A stretch of 64,000 nt of DNA from JBHFEI01 sp041928815 (lineage in GTDB: Bacteria > Pseudomonadota > Alphaproteobacteria > Rhizobiales > Rhizobiaceae), in NCBI RefSeq assembly GCF_041928815.1, contig NZ_JBHFEI010000002.1, positions 372,001 through 436,000 of the forward strand. The letters are read 5' to 3'. Position numbers and translations under genes: made by a program. Positions 24,370 to 32,346 of this stretch are shown here, one piece after another (position 1 is the first letter of the stretch; every line of letters begins with the position of its first letter). A model generated the notes under the pieces. It ran no database searches and had not been told where the DNA came from. It saw nothing but the letters and a program-made list of their open reading frames with translations.

Positions 24370-24468
24370 CTAAAGCGTATCTCGCAAAGGTGTGCAGCGA
24401 AAAGACATGCGTCAAAACAAAGACCCAAAGCGTAGGAGCGAATTTGAAAGATCGCAACATGCTTTAGG
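24370..24468. repeat. Palindromic intergenic repeat, family 1, copy 2
   Basis: A 99-base element in inverted orientation relative to copy 1 (9593-9702). Its ends CTAAAGCGTATCTCG and ATGCTTTAGG mirror those of copy 1. Compared with copy 1 it lacks roughly seven bases between the GTCTTTTCGC and TGCACACC blocks, plus smaller indels. It separates two small secreted-protein genes. Confidence 0.8.
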
Positions 24469-24536
24469 GCGGCGTTCGGCCGGGTGGCCGCGGCGATGCG
24501 GTCTCTCCCCCCTATCGCCGCAGGCCGTCTTTGGTT

Positions 24537-24869
24537 TTACCGGCAGGGAACCGGAACCAGCGTCATGTGCTGGTCTTCGATCACTTCGCGGGTCTGGATG
24601 AAGACCTCGTCGTTGTAGCGATCGACGACATAGGCGCCGCTGCGCTGCATGTTGCCCTTCCACTCGCGCGAGGCGTCACGCAGCTTGATGCCGCGCGTGT
24701 TGTAGGCAACCGTTGCCGGCACCTTCTTCGCGCGGTAGCAGACGTCCCTGTTGAGGTATTCGCGCTTGGTGTAGACTTCGGCGCTCGCGACCGAAGGAAG
24801 CGCGACGACGGCGAGGCTGCCCGCAGTGACAGCAATCGCGGTCGCAATATGAATGACCTTTCCGACCAT
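24537..24869 (-). CDS. Small secreted protein of unknown function
   Basis: A 110-residue protein with a signal peptide (TAIAVTAGSLAVVALPSVAS, cleavage near ASA-EV). The mature domain of about 80 residues is basic and has two cysteines, in RDVCYRA and at the C-terminal PVPCR, likely joined in the periplasm. The start ATG at 24869 has AAGGAT nearby upstream. I do not recognise a family. It is transcribed from the AT-rich region shared with the divergent LuxR gene. Confidence 0.7.
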   Translation of the reverse strand: MVGKVIHIATAIAVTAGSLAVVALPSVASAEVYTKREYLNRDVCYRAKKVPATVAYNTRGIKLRDASREWKGNMQRSGAYVVDRYNDEVFIQTREVIEDQHMTLVPVPCR

Positions 24870-25285
24870 TTTAATAATCCTTTTTGACCAAATTACGCCA
24901 CGTTGGCGCCAATCATGAATAAAGTTGCGGGCTCTTGCGAGTCAAGTGTTTCAGTTTATGTCGCGGCGGTTGTTCAGGTCGATTTGCAAGTGTTGTTAAA
25001 GTTAAAATTTGAGTAAAATGATATGGGCGCCGTTATTCGTGGAGTCCCGGACGATATACATCCGTCGAGACGTAAATCATTCGCCGTGCGCTGTCATCCC
25101 CCGGCCGGGTTATGCGGTTCAACCCGTCCGGCTGCGGGCGCTCTCCTGCAATCCAGGGATGCTTCGAGCCGTGTGGCCCTGATCGTTCCGGTCCGTCCGC
25201 CCGTTTCTCCGAGCATTCCGCAATCAGGCGTTGACAAACGCTCGCAGATGCCATTGCCATAGGACGGTCCTCCTCCGGCATCATC
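24870..25285. promoter_or_regulatory. 416-base divergent regulatory region with inverted repeat
   Basis: No gene is seen. The stretch 24960-25025 is strikingly AT-rich for this genome (TTGTTAAAGTTAAAATTTGA) and probably holds the promoters of one or both flanking genes. An imperfect dyad, CCGGCCGGGTT (25101-25111) and AACCCGTCCGG (25121-25131), with 10 of 11 pairs around a 9-base spacer, could be an operator. Confidence 0.4.
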
Positions 25286-26377
25286 ATGAACGCAGACCTC
25301 TCCATCGTCGACCATATTTACGAGGCCGCCTTCCTGCCGGACCAGTGGTCCGTCGTCTGCGAGCGCCTGTGCGAGGAGGCCGGGGCCTATTCGGCCGCCG
25401 TCGTCGCCATCGACGAGTGGCAGACCTTCCGCTGGATCGCGACGCCGAACATCGCGGCGGTGATGGAGCGCTATGCGCTGAGCCCGATGCGGCTGCAGAA
25501 CAGCCGGCCGCAGCGCCATGTCGAGCGCGGGCTGATGTCGTTTTCCCGCGACATCGACCTGATGAGCCCGGCGGAACTCGCCGCGGATCCGATCTACGAG
25601 GCGTTCCTCCATCCGCTCGGTCTCGGCTGGACCGTCGGCGACCTCATCCAGGAGCCGTCGGGGCACGCGATCATGTTCGACCTGACGCGCAAGGCGGCGC
25701 ACGGGCCGTTCACGGAGGCCGGGGTGGCGCGGCTCAATGCGCTGCGGCCGGATCTGGCGCGCGCGGCGCTGATGTCGTCGAGGCTCGCCTTCCAGCGGGC
25801 CCGGACGGTCGCCGAGACGCTCGACGCGATCGGCCTGCCGGCCGCGGTCGTCGGCGACAGCGGCGCCGCCGTGGCGCTGAACGGCCGCATGGAAGACCTC
25901 GCCCCGCGCATCCGCACCGGCGCCCGCAACCGGCTGACGCTGGATTCCGCCGATGCCAACGGCCTCTTGCAGATGGCCCTGGCGCAATTGCGCGAAAGCG
26001 TGGCGCCCTTCGTCCAGTCGATCCCGATCGCCGCGGCCGCCGAGGGGCCGGCGCTGATCCTGCACCTACTGCCCGTGCGCCGGCAGGCGCGCGACATCTT
26101 CTCGCGCAGCGCCGCCATCCTGATCGTCACGCCGGTCGGCGCGGTCGGTCCGCCGGACCTTCGCGTCATTTCCGGTCTCTTCGACCTGACGGCGGCGGAG
26201 GCGCGCGTCGCGCGCGAGATCGCCATCGGCACGTCGATCGACGCGGCGGCGCAGAAGCTCGGGATCGCCCGCGAGACGGTGCGCACCAACCTGAAACGCA
26301 TTTTCATGAAGACGGGAACGGGACGGCAGTCGGAACTGGTGATGCTGCTGTCGGGGCTCGGCCGCCTGCGCAACTGA
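25286..26377 (+). CDS. LuxR-family transcriptional regulator
   Basis: A 363-residue regulator. Residues 1-280 form a poorly conserved sensory part; the early EAAFLPDQWSVVCERLCEEAG block is typical of a rhizobial LuxR group without a defined ligand domain. The C-terminal HTH (residues about 295-358) has LTAAEARVAREIAIGTSIDA followed by the recognition helix IARETVRTNLKRIFMKTGT. No receiver domain is present, so it is not a standard response regulator, and no autoinducer synthase lies nearby. ATG 25286 has no clear RBS. It converges closely on the diguanylate cyclase gene (6-base gap). Confidence 0.85.
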   Translation: MNADLSIVDHIYEAAFLPDQWSVVCERLCEEAGAYSAAVVAIDEWQTFRWIATPNIAAVMERYALSPMRLQNSRPQRHVERGLMSFSRDIDLMSPAELAADPIYEAFLHPLGLGWTVGDLIQEPSGHAIMFDLTRKAAHGPFTEAGVARLNALRPDLARAALMSSRLAFQRARTVAETLDAIGLPAAVVGDSGAAVALNGRMEDLAPRIRTGARNRLTLDSADANGLLQMALAQLRESVAPFVQSIPIAAAAEGPALILHLLPVRRQARDIFSRSAAILIVTPVGAVGPPDLRVISGLFDLTAAEARVAREIAIGTSIDAAAQKLGIARETVRTNLKRIFMKTGTGRQSELVMLLSGLGRLRN

Positions 26378-26383
26378 GCGGGC

Positions 26384-27385
26384 TCAGACCTGGTTCGCCG
26401 CGCGATAGCGCAGGACCGGGGCCCCTTCGGAGGTCGCGATGCAGTTCCGCCCGTTCGCCTTGGCCGTGTAGAGCGCCCGGTCGGCGGCGTGGTAAAGGTC
26501 GTCGCGCGTCTGCCCGGGCAGCCACTGGCTGACGCCGGCGGAGAAACTGAAGCCGAACTGCTGCGGGAGCCTGTGGTTGGCGCGCAGGATGTGGCGCTGG
26601 AACCGCTGCAGGGCGAAGATCGCCGCTCCCATCGACCGTCCCGGCATGACGAGCAGGAATTCCTCGCCGCCGACGCGGCCGGTGACGTCGTCACCGCCGA
26701 AGACCTGGCGGCAGTGGTCGCCGAACCGTTCGAGGATCCGGTCGCCCATGTCGTGGCCGAACGTGTCGTTGATCTGCTTGAAATGGTCGATGTCGATGAG
26801 CGCGACGCTGAGCACGCCGCCGCCTTCCAGAAGCCGCACGCATTCGTCGAGGTAGCGCACGATGGCGCGCCGGCTGTTGAGGCCGGTCAGCGTGTCGGTG
26901 TCCGCCGCCAGCATCGCCTCGTCGCGGGCGGTCTCGAGGTCGCGCTCGCGCAGCTTGAAGCGGGTGAGTTCGGTCAGCGTCAGCAGGATCCAGCCGCCAT
27001 TGTAGGTGGTTTCCTGGGCCCAGAACCAGCGGCCGTCGACGAGGTCCACCTCGAAGCCGCGATGGGGCTGGCGCCGACGCTTGCCGTTCGCGGCCTTCAG
27101 CCAGGCCCCGATGTCGTCGGTGACGATCAGGCCGCCGCGTCCGGCCGCGTGGCAGTGGGTGATGATGGTCGCAAAGCTCTGTTCGCCCGGCTGGACGTCG
27201 TAGAGGCTGCGGAAAGCCGGCGAGGCGAGCATCAGCCGGTCTGCGGGATCGAAGAGCGCGATCGCCATCTCGCTTGCCGCAAGGCCGTCGACGAGGTCGG
27301 CGAGCGTGGAAAGGGCCGGATCGGCGGTCAGACCGGCCGTTGCCCCTCGCGCGAGGACACCGCTGTCGGAAATGGCCATCGGCAT
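26384..27385 (-). CDS. PAS-like sensor diguanylate cyclase (GGDEF)
   Basis: A 333-residue protein. Residues about 25-150 resemble a PAS domain (IALFDPADRLMLASPAFRSL). The GGDEF domain fills about 160-325, with DTDTLTGLNSRRAI, FKQINDTFGHDMGDRIL and an intact GGEEF, so it should make c-di-GMP. The inhibitory RxxD site before GGEEF is GGDD; without the arginine, product inhibition is probably lost. No membrane helix is visible, so the enzyme is cytoplasmic. I chose ATG 27385, which has GAGGA 9 bases upstream; ATG 27406 is possible. It converges with the LuxR gene. Confidence 0.9.
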   Translation of the reverse strand: MPMAISDSGVLARGATAGLTADPALSTLADLVDGLAASEMAIALFDPADRLMLASPAFRSLYDVQPGEQSFATIITHCHAAGRGGLIVTDDIGAWLKAANGKRRRQPHRGFEVDLVDGRWFWAQETTYNGGWILLTLTELTRFKLRERDLETARDEAMLAADTDTLTGLNSRRAIVRYLDECVRLLEGGGVLSVALIDIDHFKQINDTFGHDMGDRILERFGDHCRQVFGGDDVTGRVGGEEFLLVMPGRSMGAAIFALQRFQRHILRANHRLPQQFGFSFSAGVSQWLPGQTRDDLYHAADRALYTAKANGRNCIATSEGAPVLRYRAANQV

Positions 27386-27616
27386 GCCTGTTCGTCCTCG
27401 TCCCATGTCCGCCGGGCGTCCCCCGTTTCATGCTGCGCCGCAAAACGCGAAGCAGTGTTATAGGGCCGGCTTGTGTCGACATGCAGGGCTTTCGACGCCA
27501 GCCTGCCGAAAGTCGGGTTTCATCATCAATGCTCTGCGTGCCGCGCTCCTCAATCCGTATCAGAATGAGGCGCGCCGCCTCTTCGGGGCGCCGGCGACCT
27601 TTTCGCCTGAAAGCGG

Positions 27617-29761
27617 CTATGCCCTTGCCGCCCTGCCTCCGGTCCCCGTGCGTTGCAGGCGGGTCACCGTTGCGCCCGCCGTCGCGGGCCCGGCCCTGAA
27701 GCGCTCGATCAGGCGGGCGAGATCCTCGGTCTCGGCGGTCAGGTTCTGCGCCGCCGCTGTCGTCTGCTCGACCATGGCGGCGTTCTGCTGCGTCACCTGG
27801 TCCATCTGATCCGCGGCCGAGGACACCTCGCGCAGGCTCCCGGCCTGCTCGCGCGCGCTGCGGGCGATGTCGGTGACGACGCCGCTCACCTGGGTCACCT
27901 GGGCGACGATCTCCCGCAGCGACTGGCCCGAGGTGGTCACGAGTTCGACGCCCTGCTTGACCTGGGCCGAGGAGGTGGAAATCAGCGTGCGGATCTCGCG
28001 CGCCGCCTCGGCGGACCGTTGCGCAAGCCCGCGCACCTCCTGCGCCACCACGGCGAAGCCGCGGCCCGCCTCGCCGGCGCGCGCCGCCTCGACGCCCGCA
28101 TTGAGCGCGAGCAGGTTGGTCTGGAAGGCGATCTCGTCGATGACGCTGATGATCTTGCCGATCTGCTCGGAGGACTGCTCGATCTCCGACATGGCGGCGA
28201 TCGCCGTATCGACGATGGCGCCGCCGCGCGCCGCGTTCTGCCGCGCGGTCTCGGCCACGGTCTGGGCGCGGTCGGCGCCGGATGCGGTCTCGTTGACGGC
28301 GCCCGTCACCTGGCTCAGCGCCGCCGCGGTTTCTTCGAGCGAGGCGGCCTGCTGCTCGGTGCGCTTGGCAAGGTCGTTCGAGGCGGTCGAGATCTCGTTG
28401 AGGCCGGCGCGGATCGCCTGCACGCCGCTGACGACGCCGGTGATCGTCTCCTCCAGCCTGCCGACGCTGTCGTTGAACGTGTTGCGGATCGGCTCGAATT
28501 CCGGCGCGACGGCGCCGTCCATGCGCACGGTGAGGTCGCCGGCCGAGAGCGCGTCGAAGCTCGCCTCGACGCTGAGGATGAAACGGCGGAGGTCCTCGGC
28601 CTTGCTGTCGCTCAGGCGTGCGTCGCGTGCGCGCTGCGCCTCCTGCTCGGCACGTGTGGCGCGGGCCTCCTCCTCCAGCGCCTTCTTCTCGAGGGCCGCC
28701 TGCTTGAACACCTCGACGGCGCGGGCCATGGCGCCGATCTCGTCCGGACGGTCCTTGTCGCCGACATCGGTCGCAAGATCTCCGGCGGCAAGACGGCTCA
28801 TCGTCGTGGTGATGCGCCGGATCGTGCCGGCGAGCGCCTTGGCGAACGCGAAGAAGAACAGGAGCGCGAGCAGCGACACGGCGCCGGTGCCGAGCAGCAC
28901 CGACCAGAAGGCGGTGCGCCCGGCTGCGACGAGGTCCGCGACGTCGGAGGCGATCTCGAGCACGCCGACGGGCTTGCCGGAGAAATCGATCAGCGGTACG
29001 CCGGTGACGGCATGGTCGCGTCCGCCGACAAGGCCCATGTGCCGCACGGTCCCGCCGGCGGCGATCCGCGAAAGGTCGTCCGCCGTCAGCAGCGGCGTCT
29101 CGGGAAAGGTCGAGGCCTGCGCCTTGAAGCCGCCATCGGCCGGCAGGTGAATGGCGATCTGCGCGTTTCGCGCTCCGGCGAGCCGCGAGAAGTAGTCCTC
29201 CGTCAGCCGGGTGCCGACGTCCACGACGCCGGCGACGGCGCCGCCGGCCGTCACCGGCGCGCTGGCGAAGATGCTGACCGCGGTGCGGCCGGGCTCGATG
29301 CCGGCCATCAGCCGGCCAGTCTTCAGCGCCTCGACGATCATCTTGCGCCGCCCGGTGATGTCGTCGCCGAACACGTCCGGCTCGTGGATGCGCGCGACGA
29401 CCACGCCCTTGCCGGTGCTGAAGGTGATGAGTTGCAGGGTGCTGTTTTCCGCGATCGCCGGCAGCGCGGCCGAATAGCGGGCGAGAATGTCCTGGCGCGC
29501 ATTCCCGGCGATCAATCCCGCGGTCTCCGGCTCGCCGGCGAGCGCCAGCGCGAGGCCGGCGGCGGCACGCTTCTGCGCATCCATGTCCGCCTCGACGAAG
29601 GCGAGATCCGAGGCGAGTTCGACGGTGATGGCACGCTCGCTTTCCGTCGACTGCTGGTACCAGGCAAGGCCGCCGATCGCCGCTGCCGAAAACAGCACGG
29701 CGGCAAAGCCGTAAAGGCTGATGCGAGCCCAGAGCGGGCGGGAAATGCGGGCCTCTGTCAT
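27617..29761 (-). CDS. Methyl-accepting chemotaxis protein with periplasmic Cache-like domain
   Basis: A 714-residue chemoreceptor. It has a first helix at about 14-34 and a periplasmic region of some 245 residues, probably dCache (VAGVVDVGTRLTEDYF, GKPVGVLEIASDV). A second helix follows near 285-310, then HAMP, a coiled coil rich in E/A/R, and a second HAMP-like stretch. The signalling hairpin contains IDEIAFQTNLLALNAGVEAA and RGFAVVAQEVRGLAQRS. There is no CheR-binding pentapeptide. ATG 29761 follows GGAGGA. No che gene is adjacent; the ligand is unknown. Confidence 0.93.
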   Translation of the reverse strand: MTEARISRPLWARISLYGFAAVLFSAAAIGGLAWYQQSTESERAITVELASDLAFVEADMDAQKRAAAGLALALAGEPETAGLIAGNARQDILARYSAALPAIAENSTLQLITFSTGKGVVVARIHEPDVFGDDITGRRKMIVEALKTGRLMAGIEPGRTAVSIFASAPVTAGGAVAGVVDVGTRLTEDYFSRLAGARNAQIAIHLPADGGFKAQASTFPETPLLTADDLSRIAAGGTVRHMGLVGGRDHAVTGVPLIDFSGKPVGVLEIASDVADLVAAGRTAFWSVLLGTGAVSLLALLFFFAFAKALAGTIRRITTTMSRLAAGDLATDVGDKDRPDEIGAMARAVEVFKQAALEKKALEEEARATRAEQEAQRARDARLSDSKAEDLRRFILSVEASFDALSAGDLTVRMDGAVAPEFEPIRNTFNDSVGRLEETITGVVSGVQAIRAGLNEISTASNDLAKRTEQQAASLEETAAALSQVTGAVNETASGADRAQTVAETARQNAARGGAIVDTAIAAMSEIEQSSEQIGKIISVIDEIAFQTNLLALNAGVEAARAGEAGRGFAVVAQEVRGLAQRSAEAAREIRTLISTSSAQVKQGVELVTTSGQSLREIVAQVTQVSGVVTDIARSAREQAGSLREVSSAADQMDQVTQQNAAMVEQTTAAAQNLTAETEDLARLIERFRAGPATAGATVTRLQRTGTGGRAARA

Positions 29762-29906
29762 CGTCTTCCTCCGCGGCGGCCAGCAGCGCGGGCCGAAAAT
29801 CCTGTGGTGAACGAAACGTGGCGCAAAAGCGTTGATTTTGAGATAAACCGAAGACCCAGGAATCGCGGGCGCGGTGCCCGCTCCCCGAGCGACGAGGACA
29901 GATGCC

Positions 29907-30380
29907 ATGGCCATGCCGAACCTGCCGATGGAGGGGGGATGCCGGTGCGGTCGCGTCCGCCTGCGCATCAGCGCGCCGCCGCTCCTGACGATGGCCTGCC
30001 ATTGCCGCGGCTGCCAGAAGATGAGTTCGAGCGCCTATTCGCTGAGCGTCGCCATCCCGAGCGACTGCTTTGCCGTGATCGACGGCGAGCCGGTGATCGG
30101 CGGATTGCATGGTGAACTCCGCCATTTCTTCTGCGGCCACTGCATGAGCTGGATGTTCACGCGGGCCGACGTCATGGCGGGTTTCGTCAATCTCCGGCCG
30201 ACGATGCTCGACGAGACCGGATGGTTCACGCCTTTCGTTGAGACCTATACTTGCGAGAAGCTGGGCTTCGCCGACACAGGCGCGCGGCACAGCTATGAGC
30301 GGTTCCCGCCCTTCGAGGACTATGGCCGGCTGGCGCAGGAATTCGCCGCGCTCGAGGACGCCCGTCCGTCGGGCGCATAG
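29907..30380 (+). CDS. GFA (CENP-V-type) zinc protein
   Basis: A 157-residue member of the GFA family, which includes glutathione-dependent formaldehyde-activating enzymes. The two zinc-binding clusters are visible: GGCRCGRVRL with ACHCRGCQKM, and HFFCGHCMSW. Many members have no proven enzyme activity. The start ATG at 29907 follows a GAGGAC RBS and precedes the GGCRCG motif normally. It is divergent from the chemoreceptor and converges on the cyclase gene with a 7-base gap. Confidence 0.9.
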   Translation: MAMPNLPMEGGCRCGRVRLRISAPPLLTMACHCRGCQKMSSSAYSLSVAIPSDCFAVIDGEPVIGGLHGELRHFFCGHCMSWMFTRADVMAGFVNLRPTMLDETGWFTPFVETYTCEKLGFADTGARHSYERFPPFEDYGRLAQEFAALEDARPSGA

Positions 30381-30387
30381 GAAGACG

Positions 30388-32346
30388 TCAGTCGCTGCCG
30401 GCGGGGAGCGTCCGGTAATAGGGCGCGAGAGCCGGAAGATGGGCGGCGAGCGCGGCAAGGCGTGTGTCGCCTGCTGCGAGCGTTCCCGAGAACCTCTCCG
30501 CCACCACCGCCTGGTGCAGGGCGACGGCTTCGGCCGGAGGATCGCTGAGCACCGTGTAGACCGGCACGGCGATGGTCTTGCCCTTGACCGTAACGCGGTC
30601 GAGTTCGAAAGCCACGAGCGGTGCCGAGAGGGCGCGCGCCGTCGCCTCGCCGATCAGAAGCGGCACGCCATAGGCTTTCGACTGGCCTTCGAGCCTTGCG
30701 GCGAGGTTGACCGTGTCGCCGAGCACGGAATAGTCGAAGCGCTGCAGCGACCCCATGTTGCCGACGACGCAGTCGCCCGTGTTGATGCCGACGCCGATCG
30801 CCAGCGCCACCGGCGCCGCGCCGGCTTCCGTCGCCTCGGCCTTGAGCGCATCGTTCAGCCGCTCGATCGCGGCCAGCATGTCGAGCGCGGCGAGGACGGC
30901 GTTCTGTGCATGGTCCGGATCGTCGAGCGGCGCGTTCCAGAAGGCCATGATGCAGTCGCCGATATATTTGTCGATCGTGCCGCCATGGCGGAGCACGACC
31001 TCGGAGAGCGGCGTCAGCAGCCGGTTCATCAGCGTCGTCAGCTGCTCGGGGTCGTCCTTCAGCCGCTCGGAGATCGTCGTGAAGCCGCGCACGTCGCTGA
31101 AAAGGATGGACAGCGTGCGCCGCTCGCCGCCGAGCTTCAGCCTTGAGGGATCGCTCGCCAGCCGCTCGACCAGCGCCGGCGAGAGATATTGCGAAAAGGC
31201 ACGGGTGATCTGCCGGCGCGAGCGGCGCTCGCCGGCATAGTCGAAGGCGGCCTGGCCGGCGATGACGGCGAGAAAGGCGACACTGCCGCCGACCGGCGAG
31301 ACGAAGACCCGGCCGAAGCGGAGCGTTGCCCAGGCCGCGAGCACGATCAGGATGAGAGCGGCCAGCGCGACCAGCGGCGTCTTCCAGCCGATTCCCCCGA
31401 AAACGGACGCCGCGGCGGCCAGCGCGGCGATGACGATCACTGCGACGGCGGTCGCGGGCCCTGCCCGGTGGACGGCGAGGTCGCGGGTAAGGTTGTCGTA
31501 GATCGCGGCATGGACCTCGACGCCCGCCACCAGGCGGCCCGTCCTTAGGGTGAAGGAGGTCGGAAAGGCATCCGCGCCGCCGGCATCGAGCGTCGGGGCC
31601 GCCTGGAGGCTGAAGCCGACCATCACGACGCGGTCACGGAAAAAACCCTCCGGCAGCATGCGGCGCGCGTCGAGCGCCTGGTAGTAGGAGACGGTCTGGA
31701 AGGTGCGGGCGGGACCCATCGTCTGGATCAGCATGTCCTCGCGCGGCGGGGCGGCGTCGCGTCCGGCCGCCGCCGCGAGGCTTCGGGCGAAGCCGTCCTC
31801 GCGGGCGGGCAGGGCACGCAGCGTGCCGTCGCCGTCGAGCGCGACCGAGGCGATGCCGGCGCGGGCGCCGGCGGCGGTGAAGCGCGCCAGCGGCTCGGTG
31901 CGCACGAGCTGGTCGGCCTGAGGGGTGGTGATCAGCGTCTCGTCGCCGGCAAGGACCACGTCCGGACCGAGCGCGGCCTCGAGCGCGTCGTCGTTTCCGG
32001 GATCGGCGGCGGGTTCGGCGAAGATGATGTCGAGACCGATCGCCCGTGCCCCGGCCGCGCGCACTTCCTCGATCAGCCGGGCATGCAGCGCGCGCGGCCA
32101 GGGCCACTGGCTCTGGATGTCGGCGAAGGAGGGCTCGTCGATGGCGACGATCACCGGGCTGCGGCTGTCGGGCGCCGGCGGATCGAGCGTCGACAGAAGG
32201 TCGAAGGCGCGCAGGTCGACAAGCGCGACCGGCGCGGTCAACGACAGGGCGGAAAGCGTCAGCGCGACCAGCGCCGACAGGAGCGCGAGCTCGACGCTGC
32301 GCCGGCGGCTGCCCCCACCCGGTTTCGCCGACGCCGGCGTCGCCAT
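30388..32346 (-). CDS. CHASE2-domain class III nucleotide cyclase
   Basis: A 652-residue membrane cyclase. It has an N-terminal helix at about 21-41, a periplasmic CHASE2 domain at about 42-285 (VIVAIDEPSFADIQ, WPWPRALHARLIEEV), then three helices at about 296-375. The class III catalytic domain lies at about 408-590. Both metal aspartates (FSDVRGF; YIGDCIMAFW), the base-contacting lysine (DKYIGD) and NLAAR are present. The second base-contact position is Ser in DYSVLGD, where Asp or Thr is usual. It should be active, most likely making cAMP. Its ATG overlaps the FecR gene's stop (ATGA), coupling the two. Confidence 0.92.
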   Translation of the reverse strand: MATPASAKPGGGSRRRSVELALLSALVALTLSALSLTAPVALVDLRAFDLLSTLDPPAPDSRSPVIVAIDEPSFADIQSQWPWPRALHARLIEEVRAAGARAIGLDIIFAEPAADPGNDDALEAALGPDVVLAGDETLITTPQADQLVRTEPLARFTAAGARAGIASVALDGDGTLRALPAREDGFARSLAAAAGRDAAPPREDMLIQTMGPARTFQTVSYYQALDARRMLPEGFFRDRVVMVGFSLQAAPTLDAGGADAFPTSFTLRTGRLVAGVEVHAAIYDNLTRDLAVHRAGPATAVAVIVIAALAAAASVFGGIGWKTPLVALAALILIVLAAWATLRFGRVFVSPVGGSVAFLAVIAGQAAFDYAGERRSRRQITRAFSQYLSPALVERLASDPSRLKLGGERRTLSILFSDVRGFTTISERLKDDPEQLTTLMNRLLTPLSEVVLRHGGTIDKYIGDCIMAFWNAPLDDPDHAQNAVLAALDMLAAIERLNDALKAEATEAGAAPVALAIGVGINTGDCVVGNMGSLQRFDYSVLGDTVNLAARLEGQSKAYGVPLLIGEATARALSAPLVAFELDRVTVKGKTIAVPVYTVLSDPPAEAVALHQAVVAERFSGTLAAGDTRLAALAAHLPALAPYYRTLPAGSD

